A DNA stretch of 5,045 nt from the NCBI RefSeq assembly GCF_015207245.1, contig NZ_JADEXF010000365.1, forward strand, positions 1-5,045, in the 5' to 3' direction. Below are positions 1 through 5,001 of the stretch, piece by piece. Position 1 is the first letter of the stretch; every line of letters begins with the position of its first letter. The notes under the pieces were generated by a model. That model had not been told where the DNA came from, did not search any database, and worked only from the letters and a program-made list of their open reading frames with translations. The translations under genes were made by a program, and so were the position numbers. Source of the DNA: Nostoc cf. edaphicum LEGE 07299 (lineage in GTDB: Bacteria > Cyanobacteriota > Cyanobacteriia > Cyanobacteriales > Nostocaceae).

Positions 1-62
1 GGTTTAGAGTTTGAAGCTACTGTCCGCTAGCAGAATTTATTGCAGACTGAGATGGATTAGAT

Positions 63-102
63 GGAGTTTAGATTTTGTTGGGTCTACTAAATCTGAAACT
101 TC
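63..102. repeat. Imperfect inverted repeat (hairpin) upstream of the DUF2949 gene
   Basis: AGTTTAGATTT (65-75) pairs with AAATCTGAAACT (89-100): 11 base pairs with a single bulged G at 95 and a 13-base loop. G63-C102 and a G-T wobble extend it. No T run follows, so it is not a classical intrinsic terminator. It could be the 3' processing or stabilising hairpin of a gene to the left, or an element in the leader of the DUF2949 gene. The pairing is seen directly; the role is unknown. Confidence 0.55.
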
Positions 103-186
103 CCTGACATCTAGCAACAATTAAAAAGGCGAAATTACCAAATATAAATTGGAGTTTCTGATTTTTAACCTTTTCCCAAATTAAGA

Positions 187-202
187 AATTGAAAGTTCAA
201 TT
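187..202. repeat. Palindrome directly abutting the DUF2949 start codon
   Basis: AATTGAA (187-193) and TTCAATT (196-202) are perfect inverted arms around a 2-base centre, ending at the base before the ATG at 203. The palindrome occupies the place where a Shine-Dalgarno sequence would be, and none is visible. The 2-base centre makes an RNA hairpin unlikely but would suit a dimeric DNA-binding protein. In AT-rich DNA it could also be chance. Confidence 0.4.
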
Positions 203-400
203 ATGGCGACTCGGAACAGAGATATAAAACTCCTCAATTTTTTGCACAATGAACTTGAACTTTCAAATGCCGATATTGCTGTAGCTCTGCGACACCGTGA
301 ATTAGAAAATGGCCCACTACCGATGCTCCTCTGGCAGTATGGTTTCGTTGACTTGGAGCAGCTAGGAAAGATATTTGATTGGCTAGCAGACCAAAGTTAG
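203..400 (+). CDS. DUF2949 family protein (65 aa)
   Basis: This is a small soluble protein that I recognise as DUF2949, a family found mainly in cyanobacteria and of unknown function. The family pattern is clear: an N-terminal helix (IKLLNFLHNEL, residues 8-18), the SNADIAVALRHRE segment (about 21-33), then the signature LPMLLWQYGFVDLEQL (about 39-54), and a final helix GKIFDWL. The length of 65 residues is normal for the family, so the gene looks complete. It has no signal peptide or membrane segment. The ATG has no clear Shine-Dalgarno sequence and is abutted by a palindrome (187-202). It lies about 370 bp upstream of nifV on the same strand. Shared transcription with nifV is possible but not shown. 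The family call is fairly sure; no function can be given. Confidence 0.85.
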   Translation: MATRNRDIKLLNFLHNELELSNADIAVALRHRELENGPLPMLLWQYGFVDLEQLGKIFDWLADQS

Positions 401-481
401 CGAATTTGTATCCCTTAGCATTGAGTACCATTACCTGCCTAAATTACACCAAAATGCGCTAGAAAATACGAGGTTACGAAG

Positions 482-598
482 ATGATTACATCCTTAATTG
501 CTGGCTTTTGTGTATTACTTTGTTCGGGATTTGCTAATAGTTATATTAGTTCATTGCTACTCGAAGACATTTCAACTGACATCGGTGAAAACGATTAG
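482..598 (+). CDS. Possible small hydrophobic protein (38 aa)
   Basis: This ATG-to-TAG frame falls below most gene-calling limits. It is preceded by GAGGT (470-474), 7 bases before the ATG, a better ribosome binding site than those of the DUF2949, [2Fe-2S] and Uma2 genes here. The product begins MITSLIAGFCVLLCSGFANS: a hydrophobic stretch at about residues 4-18 with Cys10 and Cys14, then a hydrophobic cluster ISSLLL (22-27) and an acidic tail with five D/E. It has no lysine or arginine. It could be a single-pass membrane or membrane-associated microprotein. I do not recognise a family. It sits between the DUF2949 gene and nifV on the same strand. It may instead be a chance frame, and conservation in related genomes would decide. 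Confidence 0.4.
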   Translation: MITSLIAGFCVLLCSGFANSYISSLLLEDISTDIGEND

Positions 599-771
599 TA
601 ATTTATACATTGTTTTAGTTCCCTGCCATACAGATGTGATGCTAATAATCGGGCAATAATTAAGGATCATGTATCCTACATTATGAATTGTGATATTTTT
701 AGCATTTACCATCACGAGGGATTGTAGAGGGAAAGGATATTAAGAATACTTCCAAGAGAGGGATATTTGCA
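599..771 (+). promoter_or_regulatory. nifV leader region
   Basis: This AT-rich gap before nifV probably holds its promoter if nifV is not cotranscribed with the genes to the left. It contains a small inverted repeat, AGGAT (663-667) and ATCCT (673-677), around a 5-base centre. It ends in a purine-rich ribosome binding site, AGAGAGGGA (755-763), 8 bases before the nifV ATG. I find no NtcA box (GTA-N8-TAC) and no confident sigma-70 hexamer pair, so the promoter role is inference. Confidence 0.35.
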
Positions 772-1902
772 ATGAATCAAATCATAATTAATGACACTAC
801 ATTACGTGATGGCGAACAAGCCGCAGGTGTTGCCTTTACTCTACAAGAAAAAGTAGCGATCGCTAAATTTCTCGATGCCATTGGTATACCGGAATTAGAA
901 GTGGGTATACCGGCAATGGGTGACGAAGAAACCCGGGCGATCGCCGCAATTTCTAACTTGGGTTTACAAGCAAAACTCTTGGGCTGGAACCGTGCTGTCA
1001 TCTCAGATATCAAAGCTTCCATCGCTTGCGGTCTGAACCGGGTGCATATTGCCATTCCCGTCTCTGGTATCCAAATTGCCACTAAATTTCATGGTCAGTG
1101 GCGAGTAAGTTTACAAAAACTCAAAGACTCAATTCACTTCGCCCTCGACCAGGGTCTTTGGGTAGCAGTCGGTGGAGAAGATTCTTCCAGGGCTGATGAA
1201 AACTTTCTCTTAGATGTAGCACTTTATGCCCAAGAATGGGGTGCATCCCGCTTCCGCTTCTGCGACACTGTAGGAGTTCTCGACCCCTTCACCACCTACA
1301 CCAAAGTCCAAAGGCTGGTTTCAGCGTTGACGATTCCCCTAGAAATCCACACGCATAATGATTTTGGTCTAGCAACTGCCAATGCCCTTGCTGGTATCAA
1401 AGCCGGAGCCTCATCAGTGAATACCACAGTCAACGGATTGGGTGAACGGGCGGGAAATGCAGCATTAGAAGAAGTTGTCATGGCGATTAAACGCATCTAC
1501 AGCCTTGATTTGGGCATTGACACACCCAGTTTGCTGGAACTGTCTCAACTAGTTGCAGCCGCATCAGGTGCTAGCGTACCACCTTGGAAAGCGATCGTTG
1601 GCGAAAACACTTTTGCTCACGAATCTGGCATCCATGCTCACGGAGTATTGCAAAACCCCATCACCTACGAACCATTTGCACCCGAAGAGGTGGGTTGGGA
1701 ACGGCGTTTAGTAGTAGGTAAACATTCTGGACGGCATTTAGTTGCTAACTTGCTAGAACAGCATGGAATTTTCTTGAACCCCCAAGAAACCCAATCTGTT
1801 TTAGACGCAGTGCGCCATCAATCGGTACAGAAAAAACGCAGTTTGACGACAGAAGAATTATTGAATTTGGTCAGAGAACAGAGGTACTCTCATGCAACGT
1901 GA
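772..1902 (+). CDS. nifV: Homocitrate synthase NifV
   Basis: NifV condenses acetyl-CoA with 2-oxoglutarate to give (R)-homocitrate, the organic ligand of the molybdenum in nitrogenase FeMo-cofactor; it acts in the cytoplasm. The 376 residues match the usual family length. The DRE-TIM (HMGL-like/LeuA) barrel signature is at the N-terminus: DTTLRDGEQAAGVAF (8-22), with the catalytic Arg12 and metal-binding Asp13. The metal-binding His pair is in EIHTHNDFG (191-199; His193, His195), followed by NGLGERAGNAALEEV (221-235). The linker motif GENTFAHESGIHAHG (277-291) and GKHSGRH (316-322) are also intact, and the LeuA-type regulatory domain is absent, as expected for NifV. The ATG has a good ribosome binding site (755-763). 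The stop lies inside nifZ (11-base overlap), so the two are probably translationally coupled. The isopropylmalate synthase alternative is disfavoured by length and by the nifZ/nifT neighbours. Confidence 0.96.
   Translation: MNQIIINDTTLRDGEQAAGVAFTLQEKVAIAKFLDAIGIPELEVGIPAMGDEETRAIAAISNLGLQAKLLGWNRAVISDIKASIACGLNRVHIAIPVSGIQIATKFHGQWRVSLQKLKDSIHFALDQGLWVAVGGEDSSRADENFLLDVALYAQEWGASRFRFCDTVGVLDPFTTYTKVQRLVSALTIPLEIHTHNDFGLATANALAGIKAGASSVNTTVNGLGERAGNAALEEVVMAIKRIYSLDLGIDTPSLLELSQLVAAASGASVPPWKAIVGENTFAHESGIHAHGVLQNPITYEPFAPEEVGWERRLVVGKHSGRHLVANLLEQHGIFLNPQETQSVLDAVRHQSVQKKRSLTTEELLNLVREQRYSHAT
856..944. repeat. Two HIP1 octamers inside nifV
   Basis: GCGATCGC occurs at 856-863 and again at 937-944, the second within the full decamer GGCGATCGCC (936-945). 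HIP1 is the highly iterated palindrome of many cyanobacterial chromosomes. Both lie in coding sequence and cause no frame disruption. They support a resident cyanobacterial origin for this block. Confidence 0.9.
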
Positions 1903-2179
1903 TGAATTAGAACTAAACTTGCCACCTGCTTTTGAAATCGGTGAAAAAGTCAGAGTTCGGAAACTGCTAAAAAACGATGGTACCTTTCCCGGTAAGGAAG
2001 TCGGCCAAGTTTTAGTCAACAAGGGAGATATCGGTTACATAGCGAGTATAGGCACATATTTGCAGACTTCCTATATATATGCTGTGCATTTCTTAGAAAC
2101 AGGGTTTGTCGTCGGCTGCAAGAAAAAAGAACTAGAATCGGTTGAGGAATCTCATGAAAGTAATGCTACGGATGAATGA
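1892..2179 (+). CDS. nifZ: Nitrogenase maturation protein NifZ
   Basis: NifZ is a small cytoplasmic accessory protein that in Azotobacter is needed for full maturation of the MoFe protein, in particular formation of the second P-cluster. The 95-residue product shows the NifZ domain over nearly its whole length: PAFEIGEKVRVRK (12-24), the hallmark NDGTFPGKEVGQVLV (28-42), KGDIGYIASIGTYLQ (44-58), then IYAVHFLETGFVVGC (62-76) and KKKEL. After it comes a short acidic tail. AGAGGT (1880-1885) lies 6 bases before the ATG, inside the end of nifV. The gene overlaps nifV by 11 bases and nifT by 26 bases. The nifV-nifZ-nifT order matches that described in Anabaena PCC 7120. Confidence 0.95.
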   Translation: MQRDELELNLPPAFEIGEKVRVRKLLKNDGTFPGKEVGQVLVNKGDIGYIASIGTYLQTSYIYAVHFLETGFVVGCKKKELESVEESHESNATDE

Positions 2180-2357
2180 TGCCGGCACTTTAGTAGTTTA
2201 CGTTGCTAAAAAAGACCTGGAAGAAGAAGTCGTCAAACAAACCGATGGAAGTGATGGCAAAATTCTCACCCTAGCAAATGGTTGGGAATTAGAATTTCGT
2301 GATTTGCCAGACACAGCAAATTTACCTCAAACAGTAGAAGCTAAACGCCTCGCATAA
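2154..2357 (+). CDS. nifT: NifT/FixU family protein
   Basis: This is a 67-residue protein of the NifT/FixU family, found in nif operons; its role is not established and mutants in other diazotrophs have little phenotype. The family pattern is plain: start MKVMLRMNDAG, then VVYVAKKDLEEEVV (about 13-26) and LANGWELEFRDLP (about 39-51). The frame can be opened at a TTG 12 bases upstream (2142), but the ATG at 2154 is preferred. It gives the family's usual MKVM start and is preceded by GAGGA (2144-2148) at 5-base spacing, which would fall inside the longer version. The 26-base overlap with nifZ suggests coupled translation. The product is complete, with no signal or membrane segment. Confidence 0.93.
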   Translation: MKVMLRMNDAGTLVVYVAKKDLEEEVVKQTDGSDGKILTLANGWELEFRDLPDTANLPQTVEAKRLA

Positions 2358-2362
2358 AAAAT

Positions 2363-2441
2363 GGGGAGTAAAGAAGGGAATAGGTTATAGGTTACAGGGT
2401 ACAGATTACTCCCTATAACCTGTCACCTGTCACCTCTCCCC
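2363..2441. repeat. Fold-back heptanucleotide repeat between nifT and the [2Fe-2S] gene
   Basis: The left half is a degenerate heptamer run, AGGTTAT-AGGTTAC-AGGGTAC (2382-2402). The right half reads CCTATAACCTGTCACC (2412-2427) and continues with another TGTCACC-like unit, which is the same heptamer in reverse orientation. AGGTTATAGG (2382-2391) pairs perfectly with CCTATAACCT (2412-2421) across a 20-base loop. An alternative stem is GGGAGTAA (2364-2371) with TTACTCCC (2406-2413), which shares bases with the first and so excludes it. GGGGAG (2363-2368) can also pair with CTCCCC (2436-2441). It belongs to the short tandem heptamer repeats known from heterocystous cyanobacteria. As RNA it could separate nifVZT from the next gene, but no T run follows. 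Confidence 0.75.
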
Positions 2442-2474
2442 TAATCCTCAATTACCAATAACTTTTTATCAATC

Positions 2475-3017
2475 ATGGGTAACAAGTATTTGACGTTATC
2501 AGAATTGAACCTTGAGGGACAGTTACTAGGTTTTGTTGGTGGTGAACCAGGAAAATATAAATACTTGCAATTGGCGGTTCCATCTGGAGATGTGGAAATT
2601 AAACTGCCTAAAGAGTTACGCCGATTACTAAGTTCATCCTTAGTTCCTGGTCAGCAAATTCGCGTTTGTGGTCATAGTAAAATAGACTCGCGCACAAGTA
2701 AAATTAAAATTAAAGCCTATCGGGTGACACCAATTGATGCTTGTCCAAAACAAGATTTACCACCTCAACCCAAAGCGAGGATTATGGTATGTCAAAAGGG
2801 CGGTTGCCTGAAACGTGGTGGTAAAGGGTTATTATCAGAATTAGAAAAAACTTTGTGCGATCGCGGTTTATTAGACAAAGTTACTATTGAACATACAAGT
2901 TGCCAAAAATGCTGTGGTAGCGCTCCCAACTGTGTTTTACAGCTTGGTAAAAAGAAATACAAGAATATTCATCCTGATGCGATCGCAACTTTGCTAGAAA
3001 GTCACTTAACAGAGTAA
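2475..3017 (+). CDS. (2Fe-2S) ferredoxin domain protein with OB-fold-like N-terminus
   Basis: The 180-residue protein has two parts. Residues 1-85 form a beta-rich region (LNLEGQLLGFVG, YLQLAVPSGDVEIKLPKELR, LVPGQQIRVCG, SKIKIKAYRV) that resembles an OB-fold; this is judged by eye. After a proline-rich linker (91-99), residues about 102-178 match thioredoxin-like [2Fe-2S] ferredoxins (NuoE/Aquifex Fd type). The cluster ligands are probably Cys106 and Cys111 (C-x4-C) and Cys143 and Cys147 (C-x3-C, in SCQKCCGSAPNC). Extra cysteines are at 65, 90, 128, 146 and 153. The protein is probably a cytoplasmic electron carrier or cluster protein; its partner is unknown. It follows nifT by 117 bp on the same strand and is closed by a terminator, so it may be the last gene of the nif unit. 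No Shine-Dalgarno sequence precedes the ATG at 2475. No in-frame defect is seen. Confidence 0.85.
   Translation: MGNKYLTLSELNLEGQLLGFVGGEPGKYKYLQLAVPSGDVEIKLPKELRRLLSSSLVPGQQIRVCGHSKIDSRTSKIKIKAYRVTPIDACPKQDLPPQPKARIMVCQKGGCLKRGGKGLLSELEKTLCDRGLLDKVTIEHTSCQKCCGSAPNCVLQLGKKKYKNIHPDAIATLLESHLTE
2857..2986. repeat. Two HIP1 octamers inside the [2Fe-2S] gene
   Basis: GCGATCGC occurs at 2857-2864 (over the CDR codons) and 2979-2986 (over the DAIA codons). These are the last HIP1 copies in the window; none is found from 3018 to the end. The only near miss there is GCGATCGG at 3115-3122. Confidence 0.88.
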
Positions 3018-3057
3018 TAATCTTCTCTAGCTATTCTTAAAATAATACACAACTTTG

Positions 3058-3085
3058 TAGGGGTAAAAATTTTACCCCTATTTTT
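3058..3085 (+). terminator. Intrinsic terminator after the [2Fe-2S] gene
   Basis: TAGGGGTAAAA (3058-3068) and TTTTACCCCTA (3070-3080) are perfect inverted arms around one base. In RNA the GC-rich base would form with a small A/U loop. TTTTT (3081-3085) follows at once. It lies 41 bases after the stop of the [2Fe-2S] gene and is the only classical rho-independent terminator in the window, so it probably ends the nifVZT-side transcript. The symmetry, with an A run on the left, could let it work on the other strand too. Confidence 0.85.
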
Positions 3086-3176
3086 GTTGGTATAGTATAG
3101 CACCCTTGTCAAATGCGATCGGCTAAGTTATAACTGCTGCAACGTTAGTTTTAAAAGTCTAATTTATTACTAGCCA

Positions 3177-3293
3177 GGCGACTAGAAGTCACGGCTACAC
3201 AGACAAAACCTGCCTCCGCAGGTTAAAAACTGTTGATTTTTTCTTAGTCCACGGAGGTGGACTTTGTTTGTGTAGCCGCGATTTCTAATCGCC
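3177..3293. repeat. 117-bp fold-back (MITE-like) interspersed repeat
   Basis: The ends are 31-base inverted repeats: GGCGACTAGAAGTC... (3177-3207) against ...GATTTCTAATCGCC (3263-3293), with 27 of 31 positions complementary and two of the four mismatches being G-T pairs. Nested inside are two perfect short hairpins: AACCTGC/GCAGGTT (3207-3213, 3218-3224) with loop CTCC, and AGTCCAC/GTGGACT (3246-3252, 3257-3263) with loop GGAG. The two loops complement each other. No transposase is encoded. I recognise the GCGGCTACACA/TGTGTAGCCGCG ends from memory as a dispersed repeat of Nostoc-type genomes. Its right end directly abuts the broken nuclease frame. No target-site duplication is evident. Confidence 0.85.
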
Positions 3294-3294
3294 C

Positions 3295-4296
3295 GGTATA
3301 TTTGCTCAACAAGAACACAAAAAACTTGAAAGCCATCCAGATGATAGCAGACTTGATATTGCGGTTGAACTTTCAACTGGTTTAACTACAGATGTAATAT
3401 TTATTGAATCAAAAATTGGCGCGAAGGATGGAAATAATGCTTTAAAAAAATATGCTGAGATTTTGAGTAATTTACCAAATGTCAGACATCGAATTTTAAT
3501 TTACATCACCCGTGATTATGACCCAAAAGATGAAATCAAAACTCCAGCATTTAATTTAGAACCAAAAGTAAGTTTTTATCAATTGAGATGGCATCAATTT
3601 TATGCCCGCTTACAACAACACGCGACTGATATCTTAGCCCAAGAAATATTAATTTTCATGAGGAATAACAAAATGTCTCAGAATAATCAATTTTCATCAG
3701 TTGACTTATTGACAATGGTGAATTATAACAAAACTCTCAATCTTATGGAATCAACTCTCAATGATGAAGTACAGCAAAAATTTAAGCTAGCTTTTGGAGG
3801 TGTTATCAAAGGCGCAGCAAGTAGGACTCAATGGAAATGGGATGAGAGATATATTATCTACACCCACTTTTCTCCCTCTACATGGGACTTATGGTGTGGT
3901 CTTGGATACTTCGGTTTAAATCCAAATAATTTAACTGATTATCCATATCTAGGTATACTTTTACACGTTTCCCCTAAGTTTGGACAACGCCCAAAAATTA
4001 TTGAATCTATGCAGACAATAATTAACGATAAACCGAATATATGGACTCCTGTTAATTTAAAAGTTTTGCCAGCGTGGTCAGGTATATTTTATCAAAAAAG
4101 CCTACAAGAGTTTTTATCTGAAAAAGATCAGCTATCTGCTATTAAATTATTTTTTCAAGAGTCAATAAAGGAATTAAAAACGGTTCAAGAACAATATTTT
4201 GACTTTCCTTGGAAGGGTGTAAGTATAGAAGCAACTACAGAAGGTGATAAAGAAGAATACCCAGACACCTCATTATCTTCTATCGGTGAAGTTTAA
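3295..4296 (+). pseudogene. 5'-truncated PD-(D/E)XK nuclease-like gene
   Basis: The frame is open from the edge of the fold-back repeat to the TAA at 4294-4296, giving 333 codons; the in-frame stop before it (TAA, 3286-3288) lies inside the repeat. Counting from 3295, residues 19-25 RLDIAVE and 36-42 FIESKIG give the D...E-x-K core (Asp21, Glu38, Lys40) of the PD-(D/E)XK superfamily, followed by the helix ALKKYAEIL. The earliest conventional in-frame starts are TTG at 3463 and ATG at 3658, both after this core, and neither has a convincing ribosome binding site. The N-terminal segment usual in such proteins is missing and is not found at 3086-3176. The C-terminal part (QWKWDERYIIYTHFS, WDLWCGLGYFGLNP, YPYLGILLHVSPK) is continuous but I cannot assign it to a named family. 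The DNA is AT-rich. It is probably a remnant, though a shortened product from 3463 cannot be excluded. Confidence 0.7.
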
Positions 4297-4297
4297 T

Positions 4298-4345
4298 CAG
4301 CTACAGCTATATTAAGATAAAAATAACTCTGCATTCTCGTAGCTG
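4298..4345. repeat. Short inverted repeat spanning the gap before the Uma2 gene
   Basis: CAGCTAC (4298-4304) and GTAGCTG (4339-4345) are perfect 7-base inverted arms 34 bases apart; the right arm ends two bases before the Uma2 ATG. In RNA it could cover the ribosome-binding region, but with a 34-base loop it would be weak and it may be chance. No T run follows the left gene's stop. Confidence 0.3.
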
Positions 4346-4347
4346 TT

Positions 4348-4923
4348 ATGAGCCTTACCACTGCTAAACGCTTTACTATAGCTGAATATCACCGTCTAGC
4401 TGAACTCGGCTTCTTTGAGGAGAATGACCGAGTTGAGCTAATTAAGGGTGAAATAATCCAGATGGCAGCAAAAGGTACACCGCACTCTGTTTGCAGCACC
4501 CGCTTATATCGGGAGTTGTTCAAGCTGATTCTAGAAGAGGCGATTCTTCGAGGACAAGAACCAATTATTATACCTGATGACAGCGAACCAGAACCCGATC
4601 TAGTCATTGTGCGAAATCGTCCTGATGACTATTTAGAAGCTCATCCTAGCCCATCTGATGTATTACTGGTAATTGAAATTTCTAATTCTACTTTGAAATA
4701 TGACCAAGATGTAAAATTATCTGTTTATGCAGAAGCTGGTATTTCCGACTATTGGATATTTAATTTAGTAGATAATTACCTAGAATCTTACAGCGAACCT
4801 TATAAAGATTTACAAGGTAAATATGGTTATCGCCGCAAGTTAATTTTTCTGCACAATGAATCAGTTAGTCTGCCATATTTTCCTGATTTAGTCCTGGATT
4901 TATCTAAAGTATTTCCAGGTTAA
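4348..4923 (+). CDS. Uma2 (DUF820) family protein, putative endonuclease
   Basis: This is a 191-residue protein of the Uma2/DUF820 family, which is greatly expanded in cyanobacteria. It has a PD-(D/E)XK restriction-endonuclease-like fold, and its biological role is poorly known. The family pattern is complete: FTIAEYHRLAELGFF (9-23), DRVELIKGEIIQM (27-39), the helix HSVCSTRLYRELF (46-58), PEPDLVIVR (81-89), DVLLVIEISNSTLKYDQDVK (104-123), and YAEAGISDYWIFNL (127-140). The likely active-site residues, by family analogy, are Glu30, Asp84, Glu110 and Lys123. The length is typical, so the gene looks intact. The ATG at 4348 lacks a clear Shine-Dalgarno sequence. It starts 51 bases after the truncated nuclease, which belongs to the same broad superfamily; whether they work together is unknown. 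No methyltransferase or toxin-antitoxin partner is visible. Confidence 0.92.
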   Translation: MSLTTAKRFTIAEYHRLAELGFFEENDRVELIKGEIIQMAAKGTPHSVCSTRLYRELFKLILEEAILRGQEPIIIPDDSEPEPDLVIVRNRPDDYLEAHPSPSDVLLVIEISNSTLKYDQDVKLSVYAEAGISDYWIFNLVDNYLESYSEPYKDLQGKYGYRRKLIFLHNESVSLPYFPDLVLDLSKVFPG

Positions 4924-4949
4924 TTTATAAAAGGCTATGTCTAACGACA

Positions 4950-4972
4950 ACCTACTGCGCCTCTAAGTAGGT
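4950..4972. repeat. Small inverted repeat downstream of the Uma2 gene
   Basis: ACCTACT (4950-4956) and AGTAGGT (4966-4972) form a perfect 7-base stem with a 9-base loop. The loop bases GCGCC (4957-4961) are also complementary to GGCGC (4974-4978), an alternative pairing. There is no T run, so it is not a standard terminator. It may be part of an interspersed intergenic repeat. Confidence 0.5.
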
Positions 4973-5001
4973 CGGCGCAATTAAAGCTAACTGGCTAAGG
5001 C

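Larger units (their letters stand above)
1..202. other. Non-coding upstream stretch, perhaps with the tail of an upstream gene
   Basis: No gene is supported here. Frame 1 is open from the window edge to a TAG at 28-30 and would read GLEFEATVR, so bases 1-30 could be the last codons of a + strand gene to the left. Nine residues are too few to identify it, and all three + frames stop early. The rest holds an imperfect hairpin (63-102) and a short palindrome touching the next start codon (187-202), both listed separately. I see no convincing -35/-10 pair and no NtcA-type GTA-N8-TAC site. Confidence 0.5.

Noticed and set aside
234..431. 65-residue minus-strand frame opposite the DUF2949 gene
   Set aside because: The + strand frame matches a known family over its full length; this is its antisense shadow.
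685..718. CRP-like TGTGA ... TCAC near the nifV leader
   Set aside because: The half-sites are about 18 bases apart instead of 6, so it is not a CRP-type site.
882..917. GGTATACCGG occurring twice in nifV
   Set aside because: Both copies encode conserved GIP segments (IGIPELEVGIP) of the protein; explained by coding sequence.
777..1496. Minus-strand frames inside nifV (777-1082 and 1296-1496)
   Set aside because: nifV is intact and well conserved on the + strand; the antisense frames have no recognisable motif.
3086..3176. Search for the missing 5' part of the nuclease gene left of the repeat
   Set aside because: All three + frames contain stops within this stretch and no matching motif is seen.
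3182..3376. 64-residue minus-strand frame across the fold-back repeat
   Set aside because: It is made mostly of the repeat and the antisense of the nuclease remnant; it shows no family pattern and palindromic DNA readily yields such frames.
4389..4607. 72-residue minus-strand frame inside the Uma2 gene
   Set aside because: Shadow of a complete + strand family member; low-complexity serine/arginine composition.
4950..4979. Possible H-type pseudoknot (ACCTACT/AGTAGGT with GCGCC/GGCGC)
   Set aside because: The single base at 4973 would have to span a 7-bp stem, which is sterically unlikely; the two pairings are better seen as alternatives.
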